NCBI RefSeq assembly: GCF_900102035.1
Contig: NZ_LT629689.1
Span: forward strand, 2,712,001 to 2,776,000
DNA: 64,000 nt
Origin: Pseudomonas extremaustralis
GTDB taxonomy: Bacteria > Pseudomonadota > Gammaproteobacteria > Pseudomonadales > Pseudomonadaceae
Direction of reading: 5' to 3'
The notes below the pieces were generated by a model, which was given only the letters and a program-made list of their open reading frames with translations, did no database searches and had not been told where the DNA came from. The position numbers and the translations under genes were made by a program. This document shows positions 53,799 to 61,231 of this stretch, piece by piece (within the stretch, counting starts at the first letter, position 1; every line of letters begins with the position of its first letter).

Positions 53799-53936
53799 AA
53801 CATAGTTTGACACAGCCCATCCAGTAAACCGGGGCCTGTAGCTTGATCCTGGATCCATACAACAGCAACATAGACTGACACAGACACGTCACATTTCAAA
53901 TACGACGCTCGATTGGTAACAACATAGATTGACACA
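53799..53936. repeat. Three direct repeats of a 16-bp AACATAG..TGACACA motif
   Basis: AACATAGTTTGACACA (53799-53814), AACATAGACTGACACA (53867-53882) and AACATAGATTGACACA (53921-53936), all in the same orientation. On the minus strand each starts TGTGTCA. Multiple short repeats starting TGT at one end are typical of IS21-, Tn552- and Tn7-like transposon ends. Alternatively they are operators for the gene row to the left. Confidence 0.6.
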
Positions 53937-54011
53937 ACAGCAACGGCGTTCATTCATGCCTGAACGCTATGCGAGAGCGACTTGGCACTCACCTGTGTGG
54001 GAGTGAGTTTT

Positions 54012-54404
54012 TCAGCACAGGCTCAGTGCGATGTCTAAATCTGTACGCACCCTTCGACCGGCCCCCATCAGCACATAAACCGTGTTTTTTGTTAGAAACA
54101 AGCAGTTGTGGGTGAAAGAAACACCCAGTGTTGTTTTGACCCAATCACCAGGTGCGAAGCGACCTTTACTGTCTTGGATAACGGTCGAAGCGTAAACGAG
54201 AGCAGGAATTAGCTCCCTGTCCGTAATGGCTTTCCGCTGACTTGTTGTGACGTCGAGATCCAATATTGCCCAATCAGCAACAAGACAATAGGCACGGGAA
54301 GGGAAATGCAGGCGGGCGATCGCTACAGCATCTGGTGTGGTGATTTGGCATCCGTCTATTTTCTCACCATCAGAAAGCACTGAAATATAATCTGCCAAAT
54401 TCAT
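54012..54404 (-). CDS. Hypothetical protein, possibly DUF6957-like
   Basis: A 130-residue protein from the ATG at 54404 with AGGAGG 6 bases upstream. The blocks YCLVADWAILDLDVTTSQRKAI, SKGRFAPGDWVKTT and NTVYVLMGAGRRVRTDL resemble a family seen in Pseudomonas accessory regions. No enzymatic motif. The family name is tentative and the function unknown. Confidence 0.6.
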   Translation of the reverse strand: MNLADYISVLSDGEKIDGCQITTPDAVAIARLHFPSRAYCLVADWAILDLDVTTSQRKAITDRELIPALVYASTVIQDSKGRFAPGDWVKTTLGVSFTHNCLFLTKNTVYVLMGAGRRVRTDLDIALSLC

Positions 54405-54420
54405 GACTACCTCCTGCCGA

Positions 54421-54740
54421 TCAAAAAACCCGATTCGAACGAGAAGCATCACTCAGCTTAGCTGCCAGCGGATCATCAGGTTCCGATGCCGACGGATAGC
54501 AGCAGGGTGACATCATGGCTGTTTCGTCTTCTCCCTTCATCTCACTGAACGGGATGATTTCTATCGAGCTGTCACCGGATAGAGTGGTTTGCGCCAGTAC
54601 CCAGCTATGCCATTGCCGTGCGTGTATCTTTCTCAGCGGTAGGTGCCGATGTGGGTGAAACCTAGTGCTTCAATGGATGCCCGTGGATGCCGTATCGGCA
54701 AGGCAACCCCGGTATAGGCGCCTGAAATCCATGTTACTCA
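54421..54740 (-). pseudogene. Possible frameshifted GNAT acetyltransferase remnant
   Basis: Minus-strand translation in one frame gives ALPIRHPRASIEALGFTHIG, reminiscent of the GNAT motif ..SxxLxExLGFxxxG.., then meets a stop. A second frame continues with RQWHSWVLAQTTLSGDSSIE up to the TGA at 54421. No intact start is visible. It may be a decayed acetyltransferase. The evidence is weak and depends on a presumed frameshift near 54640. Confidence 0.3.
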
Positions 54741-54773
54741 AGGAGCGGTAGATGCCGTTTGGCTGCGGCTGAA

Positions 54774-55406
54774 TCAAAATGACATGCCCTCCGACACTTG
54801 AATCAGCATTTCTTCGACTAGATGTGTGCCAAAGGTTGAAGCGACCATCGACGATGGGCTTTCTCCCAAAAAGCGGGCTTTTGGTTTGGAAAGCCATTGT
54901 TTGGCCTTAACTTTGTCACCGAAGATCACCTCGGCCATGGCGGTAATATGTACAAACCGGAAAAGGCGATCGCTCACAGGCAGGGTTAAGAGCTGATTGG
55001 CTGACAGTTTTGTTTTTAGCGTTTTGGGTTGAATGATTCTGTCGCGTTCTTCGTCGCTTAGGGTTCCATCATCACAGAGCACCTTGATCAGGCTGGCCGA
55101 GAAGCCAGCTACTATCATGTCGTGAATGTCCAGATCCGAAGCATTGACGGAGATATGAAGAAGCGCCTCCAGACGCGTGCGGTAAGCATGATAGGCATCA
55201 TGACGCAGGACGCCAGCAAACATGGGCCGCACTGATGCTGCATTGTCCATGGGCGTCAGCACTAATGTGCCATTCGCTACCGTTAGCTCCAGGTCGTCCC
55301 CAACACCTAACCCCATTTGGTCAAGCAACTCTGGAGGTAGGTCAATGATGATGTCGCCAGTACCGTCCTCAGTATTCTGGCACTTGACTATCCAACGCTC
55401 GCTCAT
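54774..55406 (-). CDS. AbrB-domain fused to an Xre/MbcA/ParS-type antitoxin domain
   Basis: A 210-residue protein from the ATG at 55406. Residues 1-52 look like an AbrB/SpoVT DNA-binding strand-swap domain (GDIIIDLPPELLDQMGLGVG, then LELTVANGTLVLTP). The last 70 residues look like the toxin-binding domain of Xre/MbcA/ParS antitoxins (FGDKVKAKQWLSKPKARFLG, then a TFGTHLVEEMLIQ ending). No RES-domain toxin gene lies beside it. A divergent exonuclease gene is 227 bases away, and a possible GNAT remnant lies downstream. It may be an orphan antitoxin or a regulator. Confidence 0.65.
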   Translation of the reverse strand: MSERWIVKCQNTEDGTGDIIIDLPPELLDQMGLGVGDDLELTVANGTLVLTPMDNAASVRPMFAGVLRHDAYHAYRTRLEALLHISVNASDLDIHDMIVAGFSASLIKVLCDDGTLSDEERDRIIQPKTLKTKLSANQLLTLPVSDRLFRFVHITAMAEVIFGDKVKAKQWLSKPKARFLGESPSSMVASTFGTHLVEEMLIQVSEGMSF

Positions 55407-55633
55407 GATTGTCCGCCCCTCATCCGCGATTAGAGAATGACACACATCATTATGCTCGGGCGCAGAGCTGACCAAAGGAACGTGCACTCCTCCGGTAGAC
55501 ATGCACTGCCGCTGCTCGAACGCCGGATAGCGAGTGCAACAGCAAAAAATTGGGCAATGGCTTTGCCGCCTTTCCACCGTCACATGGTTACGAGCTTGAG
55601 CGTGATCTGGCAACTACACGAAAAGGATATGAC

Positions 55634-56182
55634 ATGAACCCTGATGAGCTTTATGTTTCCGTCGACGTCGAGACTTCTGGACCTATACCAGGCGAATACA
55701 GTCTGCTTTCCATTGGAGCTTGCCTTGTAGATCAACCTGCCACGTCCATCTATCTTGAACTACGACCTGACAGTCCAAAACACGACCCAGAAGCACTGGC
55801 AGTATCGGGGCTGAGTCTGGAGAAGCTGGAGCGCGAAGGACTCACTCCGCAACAGGCGATGCTGACATTTGGTGAATGGCTGAAATCATCCTGCCAAACG
55901 GGGCAGAAGGTCATTTTCGTAGGACTCAATGCACCGTTTGACTGGTCATTCGTCAACTACTACTTCCACAAATACTTGGAAACCAACCCCTTTGGTTTTA
56001 CCGCTATCGACATGAAGGCCTACTTCATGGGAGCTGTAGGTTGCAGCTGGCAGGAAACAAAATCATCCAAGATGACCGCTGCGCTGAAGCCACTCAGCGA
56101 ACCGAACCATAATGCATTGGATGATGCTCGCTTTCAGGCAGAGCTCTTCGCGCTAATGCTGGCGGGTAAGGGTAACCGCTGA
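55634..56182 (+). CDS. DEDDh 3'-5' exonuclease family protein
   Basis: RNase T/DnaQ-fold exonuclease of 182 residues. The catalytic residues are visible: Asp11 and Glu13 in DVETSGP, Asp in GLNAPFDWSFVN, and His/Asp in HNALDDARFQ. This compact form is typical of stand-alone nucleases in accessory regions. It is divergent from the AbrB/Xre fusion, and its stop faces the CBASS operon end 28 bases away. A role in defence is plausible but unproven. Confidence 0.85.
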   Translation: MNPDELYVSVDVETSGPIPGEYSLLSIGACLVDQPATSIYLELRPDSPKHDPEALAVSGLSLEKLEREGLTPQQAMLTFGEWLKSSCQTGQKVIFVGLNAPFDWSFVNYYFHKYLETNPFGFTAIDMKAYFMGAVGCSWQETKSSKMTAALKPLSEPNHNALDDARFQAELFALMLAGKGNR

Positions 56183-56210
56183 CGTGCCTCCCATGGCACC
56201 GACTTGAAGC

Positions 56211-56693
56211 TTATCTAAGCCAGGTTGCCTCAATATATCTGCCGCCCCTGAACGACCAAGCCTTGATGCCTTCTGGTTTTTCGGACTTGCCAACGATAAC
56301 GGCTATTGGGTGCGGCAGATCCTGCGTGTAACGCGCAGCAAATCTGGAGAAACTTCCTATGTCTGCCGGAGAAATCACCGGAACAGATTGGGGATGCGTA
56401 TGCCAATAGCCCACCAGACGTAACCCTTGTTCGTTGGCAGCTTGGATCTCCTGACGGCACCGCTCCGCATCCAACTCTAGCCAAGACCAGCCTGACCGAT
56501 CGGCGCGATGAGGCAACGTGGCCAAGGCCAGCAGCAACCCTTCCGGATTAACCGGGTTGACGAATAACTGTCCCCCTCGCTCCACGCCAAAAAGGCCCTG
56601 CCGATGACTATCCAAGATGTCCACGACAGCTTGCGACACCAATAGCTCGGAATCCACCTCCGCCCATCTCCAGCGCCAAGCTATATCCGTCAT
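56211..56693 (-). CDS. cap3: CBASS Cap3, JAB/JAMM deconjugating protease
   Basis: MPN/JAMM metalloprotease of 160 residues, last gene of the CBASS operon. The zinc motif is complete: Glu38 in GVERGG, His98 and His100 in YWHTHP, and Asp111 in SPADIG. Cap3 removes targets that Cap2 has attached to the C-terminus of the CD-NTase, so it limits priming of the system. The ATG overlaps the Cap2 stop by 4 bases. Relatives include deubiquitinase-like JAB proteins, but the operon makes this assignment firm. Confidence 0.88.
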   Translation of the reverse strand: MTDIAWRWRWAEVDSELLVSQAVVDILDSHRQGLFGVERGGQLFVNPVNPEGLLLALATLPHRADRSGWSWLELDAERCRQEIQAANEQGLRLVGYWHTHPQSVPVISPADIGSFSRFAARYTQDLPHPIAVIVGKSEKPEGIKAWSFRGGRYIEATWLR

Positions 56694-58474
56694 ACCGTTT
56701 CGTCCTTATCTTCCGGCCATCCGCGCTCGAGTAGGATTTGCTGCGCTCCCTCTGGCAGTTTGGGACCATGGTATTGGCCTCCTAGGCTCAGAACATCTTC
56801 AGGCCTGTAGATACTGCTGACCCAAGATGCAGTGGCGATGTTGCCGGTCAAAGCGCGTAAAGCCACGTGCGACACCATAGAGGCGATATTGGTCATGCCC
56901 AGTGAGCCGCCGGGAATAAAGCTTTCCCCACAGGCGGGCAGTGGAACCACACCTCCTCCCGGCCACTCTGTAAATCTATGCAGAAAATCGCCGATATCCG
57001 TGAATAAATGACGACCATCAAAAGTGCCGGCTGGTGCGAATAACGCATGGCCTACCTGGGTGTACGGTTCGCTCCAGGCTTGTAAAAGCCCCCAAGTAAC
57101 GCCGCTGGATTTGGCTCGCCATACAGTGACCTCCGACTGCCAGTCTGCTGTCGTGATCACCACCAGATCTGCGGTATCGAACACTTCTGGTTTGCTGCTA
57201 ATCACTACTTCGGCAAAAGTCGAATAAGCTGTGCATTCTGTCGTCGGAAGATCTAACAGAATCTTGTCCCTCAACGCTGAGGCTTTCAGTCTACCTAGGC
57301 TATCCGCTCCCAGAACGTGCCTCCCCAGATTGGCTGACACCAAAGTGTCAGGATCGATGAGGGTAAGGTGGCCGACACCGGATCGTGCCAATTGTATTGC
57401 CACCGCACTGCCTAACGAGCCAACGCCAACACAAACGACTCGAGCATTTTCAAGGTGCTGTGCAGTACCGCTTATATCGCGGGACAGAATGGACGCTCGA
57501 TCAAGCACGTCCAGGGCAGTTGCTCGGACGAGTGCCGGAGGATGTGCATTTGCGATAGCTGGGCGGCGCCGCGCTGTACGCAAGCCAAACTTTGCCCCCC
57601 GCTCCTGCTGTACACCGAGCGAGCGCACATTGAGGCAATATGTTGGAGCATCTGTCCCTCCTGGAAGCTCCAGAACAATCCATCGACTCGCCAACGTTCC
57701 ATGCTGCTCAAACCATGCCAGCAATTGCTCGGCATCGTCTGGTTGAAGGTGGGGCGTTAGCCACGGCAATAAATTTTCTGGATCCGGGGTGCGGATATCC
57801 GGATAAGTCTGAAGCTTGACGTAAAAACCGGGAGTTTCGGCCGCGCGAATGACAGCGGAGCGCCCCACAACCCGTCGGTAATGCCCTTTGAGTGCAGCTA
57901 TATTCGATGCTAGCCAAACCGTTTCCTGACCGGATGGCACAGCCCGGCGCGGATCGCTGAGAGCAAACAACTGCGAGGCAGCCTGAGGTCGATCCAAAAG
58001 TAAAAGGTTCTGATACGACTGTCCGTGCTGAAAAGACCAGTAGGTAGTGATCTCATTCTGAAATTCGATATCGCGCGTTGCCTGGCTTGATCCCATCTTG
58101 GACAACGAAACGATCTGGGCCAAGCGAGCAAGGCTGTCCTCTACCACAACCTCCGGGGAGCCCATGATGGGGCGTTCCTGAAAGCCATGAAGGCAAAGCC
58201 CCGACTTGGTGGCATGCGGCCAAACCAGCCATGGAGAGGGTTCGACGTTCAGCCGCAAGAGCCCACGGGGAAAGTTGGAGGGGAAACCAATACGCAGGCG
58301 CCGCTCCTGCCCCGTGTAATCGATGGGCAAGGGGAAGTGAAAGCACGCCGCTTCGTCAGCCCGCATGGGTGCGGGCTGGAGCAATGCATCGGCAGCATCC
58401 TGACCTAGGGTGTTTCGCAGTGCGGCGATTCCGCGCTGCAATGGCGTCTTAATGGGATCAGCCAAGGCGTCCAA
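56690..58474 (-). CDS. cap2: CBASS Cap2, E2-E1 ubiquitin-transferase-like protein
   Basis: A 594-residue fusion. The N-terminal E2-like domain (about 40-140) carries a candidate catalytic Cys94 in SGLCLHGF. After a linker, the E1/ThiF adenylation domain (about 335-590) has the nucleotide loop GVGSLG at 350-355 and IDPD around 373-376. The catalytic Cys515 is in VPLPACGES. Cap2 adenylates the C-terminal glycine of the CD-NTase and conjugates it to targets, raising its activity. The gene start overlaps the end of the CD-NTase gene by 17 bases. Confidence 0.9.
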   Translation of the reverse strand: MDALADPIKTPLQRGIAALRNTLGQDAADALLQPAPMRADEAACFHFPLPIDYTGQERRLRIGFPSNFPRGLLRLNVEPSPWLVWPHATKSGLCLHGFQERPIMGSPEVVVEDSLARLAQIVSLSKMGSSQATRDIEFQNEITTYWSFQHGQSYQNLLLLDRPQAASQLFALSDPRRAVPSGQETVWLASNIAALKGHYRRVVGRSAVIRAAETPGFYVKLQTYPDIRTPDPENLLPWLTPHLQPDDAEQLLAWFEQHGTLASRWIVLELPGGTDAPTYCLNVRSLGVQQERGAKFGLRTARRRPAIANAHPPALVRATALDVLDRASILSRDISGTAQHLENARVVCVGVGSLGSAVAIQLARSGVGHLTLIDPDTLVSANLGRHVLGADSLGRLKASALRDKILLDLPTTECTAYSTFAEVVISSKPEVFDTADLVVITTADWQSEVTVWRAKSSGVTWGLLQAWSEPYTQVGHALFAPAGTFDGRHLFTDIGDFLHRFTEWPGGGVVPLPACGESFIPGGSLGMTNIASMVSHVALRALTGNIATASWVSSIYRPEDVLSLGGQYHGPKLPEGAQQILLERGWPEDKDETV

Positions 58475-59708
58475 CTGGCTTTACGCTCGACTGAGAGGTT
58501 CCTCCACCGCTGGCACCTCCGAAGAGCGAACCCATCGAAGCAGAGTTTCGAGTAGTGCCATCCGGTCGGCCGGGCATCGTCCAATTCGCAGGGATCTCAT
58601 TGTTCACTGCCGTGATGAATGCCGGTGCAATACCGAAATTCTTTTTCACTGCCTCGGCAAAGGAATCGTTGGATTCAAAACTTTCCAAACCCAATGATAC
58701 GGATGCACTGGCGTCCGCATGCCACTTGGTAAATGCTTGACGATAGCCTTGCCCCTCGCCTGGCCGATTCCACTTTTCTGCAAAGTTTTCGCCGTTATCG
58801 GCAGGGTTGCAGACAAAGCAATCGTTACCTCTATGCGCGATGTGCTGCGGCATTCTGCGGACAATTTCCAAAATTGCATCGAGCGGAGCCAAAGGCTTCG
58901 ACTGCGATTCCTTCACGACATCCAGGTATGCGTGAGTGGCCAGGGTGGTGATGACCGCCGATATGGGGCGAGTATCAGCGCTCCTTGTATTGATGGCCCA
59001 TTCATCGCGATGCCGCTTAAGCAGCTTTATGGTCGCACGCAGGGGATCTTGATCGATGTAGTCCTGATAATGCGGCAAAGGATCTTGTGTCGCGGCATCA
59101 AGCATTCGCTGGCTTTTGGCAATCACCAAGCTTTCCAGGGAGATTTCCTGGGCGGATGCGACCTGCAACCAATTCGAGTAAGGAATAGGGCTGCTTGCTT
59201 TCCACCCTGTGTCCCGATCCGGAACCTCCAGCTTACCCTCGCCGTTTGCTTCACCATTTCCGTTGATCGCGCGGGCAGGTGTGACATCAATGTGGAAACC
59301 TGGATTTTCGTCGGCATAAACGATCCGAATACCACGACGTAGTTGCTTAACTTCTTCCTGAACGCGGGAGCCTTCTCTAAAACGCTGTTCGATCGCCTCT
59401 AGAACTTCCTTCGCACCAGCGCCTTGAGCGTGAGGGAGCCAGATAATCGCGTCCGCATCAATGGTGTCCAGATCCGCAGGCGCACCGGTAATTGGCTTAA
59501 TGGTGGTTTTCAGCCGCATTGAGCCCTGAACGAAGATATGGGCCTCAGCGAGCAACGGATTGTCAGAAGCCGAGAGGATTTTTTCCAATTGGGAGTAGCG
59601 GTCATTGATTTTTTCGTACTGCGCTTCCGACAGCGAGATTTCCCGCGCGGCGCGAAGCAGAAAATATTCCCAACTGCTGCGCTTGGTCTGTTCGTTGCTC
59701 AAAAGCAT
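58458..59708 (-). CDS. CBASS CD-NTase (cyclic oligonucleotide synthase)
   Basis: cGAS/DncV-like nucleotidyltransferase of 416 residues. The active-site motif is present: QGSMRLKTT (Gly62-Ser63), the acidic pair Asp79 and Asp81 in ADLDTIDAD, and the third Asp141 in FHIDVTP. It should make a cyclic di- or trinucleotide when phage infection is sensed. It ends in VGRLG, a free C-terminal glycine as needed for Cap2 conjugation. The ATG directly follows the Cap5 stop (TAAATG). With Cap5 and Cap2/Cap3 the layout matches CdnG-type type II systems known from Pseudomonas syringae, though the clade is a guess without alignment. Confidence 0.9.
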   Translation of the reverse strand: MLLSNEQTKRSSWEYFLLRAAREISLSEAQYEKINDRYSQLEKILSASDNPLLAEAHIFVQGSMRLKTTIKPITGAPADLDTIDADAIIWLPHAQGAGAKEVLEAIEQRFREGSRVQEEVKQLRRGIRIVYADENPGFHIDVTPARAINGNGEANGEGKLEVPDRDTGWKASSPIPYSNWLQVASAQEISLESLVIAKSQRMLDAATQDPLPHYQDYIDQDPLRATIKLLKRHRDEWAINTRSADTRPISAVITTLATHAYLDVVKESQSKPLAPLDAILEIVRRMPQHIAHRGNDCFVCNPADNGENFAEKWNRPGEGQGYRQAFTKWHADASASVSLGLESFESNDSFAEAVKKNFGIAPAFITAVNNEIPANWTMPGRPDGTTRNSASMGSLFGGASGGGTSQSSVKPVGRLG

Positions 59709-60875
59709 TTACATAGCCTCCTGGGCCACCGAGCCCAATTGCAGTGTTTGCGTAAACCGATCGTGGTTTTCTTTGTCCCGATCGAAGATCAGGTACGTAT
59801 GTTGATGCTGCGTTGTGAGCAACGCGCCAAACTCGATGGCCAGTGCCGCAGGAATGGCGGCGAAGACGTGGATAGGATCAGGAGTCAGAGCCTCAAGCTG
59901 GCTCAGTCGTATTTGGAGTGCGTCGCGAAAGGCATGAATCACCCGACGGTTCTGTACCATCGCGTAGCTAGGTTCCGGAATCGACAGCTCTGCAATGCGC
60001 GCACCTGGAATGGCGTCAGTCACGTCGCGAATTGGAACTTGCGCAGAAATGGAGAGCACTAGCGCCAGTGGGCCATCACCGTCCGGCGGAGGAGTAAACA
60101 GAAACTTGGGCGGCTCAGCGGACTGATCGGGCCAGCGCAGAAGATGCTCGCGGTTAAAAGAGAAGATCAAGCGTTTAGAACGGTCGCCGATGCTCTGACC
60201 CAACATCATCAAAGCTGGAATATCGGCCAAGCCCACTACAGCTAGTGCAGGCGCATCGCCATAGGTGCCGCCGCGACGCTTGAGTTGCTGCTCCAGCTCA
60301 TACTGGACGCTGTCTTTGATATTCTGCCAATAGGTCGCGTCCCTACCTCGCGGTCCGGGCGCAGGGAAAGTGATTTTGATGCCTTGATCGAAGGCCGTTA
60401 GTCCTTCAGCAGACATCGCAGTCAACAGATCGCGAACGGGAATGTCGTTGATAGTCTGGAAATGCTGACTCTGGACAATTAGGGGAATGGCTCTGCCACC
60501 CTCGGGGGTCGTTGCAGCGATTCGGATGCGTTCTAGGTACGCTTGGTGTAAACCACTCAAATCATTTTCAGGATAACCATCTGCGTCACGATCAATTTTG
60601 TCATGACAACCTGGGCACAGGAGCATCAGATTAGCGGTATTGTTTGTGTGCGCCTCAGCATCATGATCCGCGCGTCCCCGAGGGCCTTTGGGACTGGCGG
60701 GCAGGATATGCGCCACTTCTCCCCATTTCATTGGCTTGCCGGCACGATAATCGAACGTCAGATCCGTGCCGCACAGTTCACAATGACCAGCGGTCTGGGT
60801 CCATACGATCCGCTTCGTCTCATCATTTGTGTTGAAGCGCCCGCTTGCGGGCTTAGCGTCTTCTTGTTCTGCCAT
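59709..60875 (-). CDS. cap5: CBASS effector Cap5, HNH-SAVED endonuclease
   Basis: Effector nuclease of 388 residues. The N-terminal HNH domain (about 25-110) has CELC at 32-35, the catalytic His56 in EVAHILPAS, Asn82 in NTANLMLLC and CPGCH at 87-91. The C-terminal SAVED domain (about 150-388) binds the cyclic nucleotide and ends with HTYLIFDRDKE, a typical SAVED strand. On binding the signal it is expected to tetramerise and degrade DNA, killing the infected cell. It is the first gene of the operon, with GGGGGTAGG just upstream of the ATG. The promoter should lie in 60876-61080. Confidence 0.9.
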   Translation of the reverse strand: MAEQEDAKPASGRFNTNDETKRIVWTQTAGHCELCGTDLTFDYRAGKPMKWGEVAHILPASPKGPRGRADHDAEAHTNNTANLMLLCPGCHDKIDRDADGYPENDLSGLHQAYLERIRIAATTPEGGRAIPLIVQSQHFQTINDIPVRDLLTAMSAEGLTAFDQGIKITFPAPGPRGRDATYWQNIKDSVQYELEQQLKRRGGTYGDAPALAVVGLADIPALMMLGQSIGDRSKRLIFSFNREHLLRWPDQSAEPPKFLFTPPPDGDGPLALVLSISAQVPIRDVTDAIPGARIAELSIPEPSYAMVQNRRVIHAFRDALQIRLSQLEALTPDPIHVFAAIPAALAIEFGALLTTQHQHTYLIFDRDKENHDRFTQTLQLGSVAQEAM

Positions 60876-61231
60876 TTCGACCTACCCCCGAGAAACATCC
60901 ATGATTGAAAACGATGATGGCAAGATAAGATCATATTAAGGTCATTTGCCTCGTTTTCAAGAGAGATCTTGAGGGTAACGAATGCTGAGTCGGCATTGAG
61001 CATGATGCTTTTTTTGGCTCATCGAAATGGAGTGGTGGCAGCGTTCGTTTTTCTGGCAAGTGCTGGTGGGTAATTGCACTGACCACAGCGTATGTATCGA
61101 AATTAGCGAGTTTATGCAAAAGACATAAACTTGCTAATTTCGATACATACCACGCGTAGGACTGATGAAAACGGGCTATGCAGCTCAAACGAGGCTGCAA
61201 GCGCAGCCCCTTTCGTATGCATTTTTACGCG
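60876..61231. other. Intergenic region between the CBASS operon and the copper pump
   Basis: About 350 bases between the CBASS operon, which starts here on the minus strand, and the end of cusA on the same strand. The CBASS promoter should lie in the left part. The right part holds the 27-bp inverted repeat at 61090-61150. No other gene is supported. Confidence 0.5.
61090..61150. repeat. 27-bp inverted repeat with a 7-base loop
   Basis: The arm 61090-61116 (starting GTATGTATCGAAATTAGC) is complementary to 61124-61150 (ending GCTAATTTCGATACATAC) at 26 of 27 positions, loop CAAAAGA. It is AT-rich and ends without a T-run. It could be a cruciform, two IS ends head to head, a strong hairpin ending cusA mRNA, or a junction left by acquisition of the CBASS cassette. 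Confidence 0.75.
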
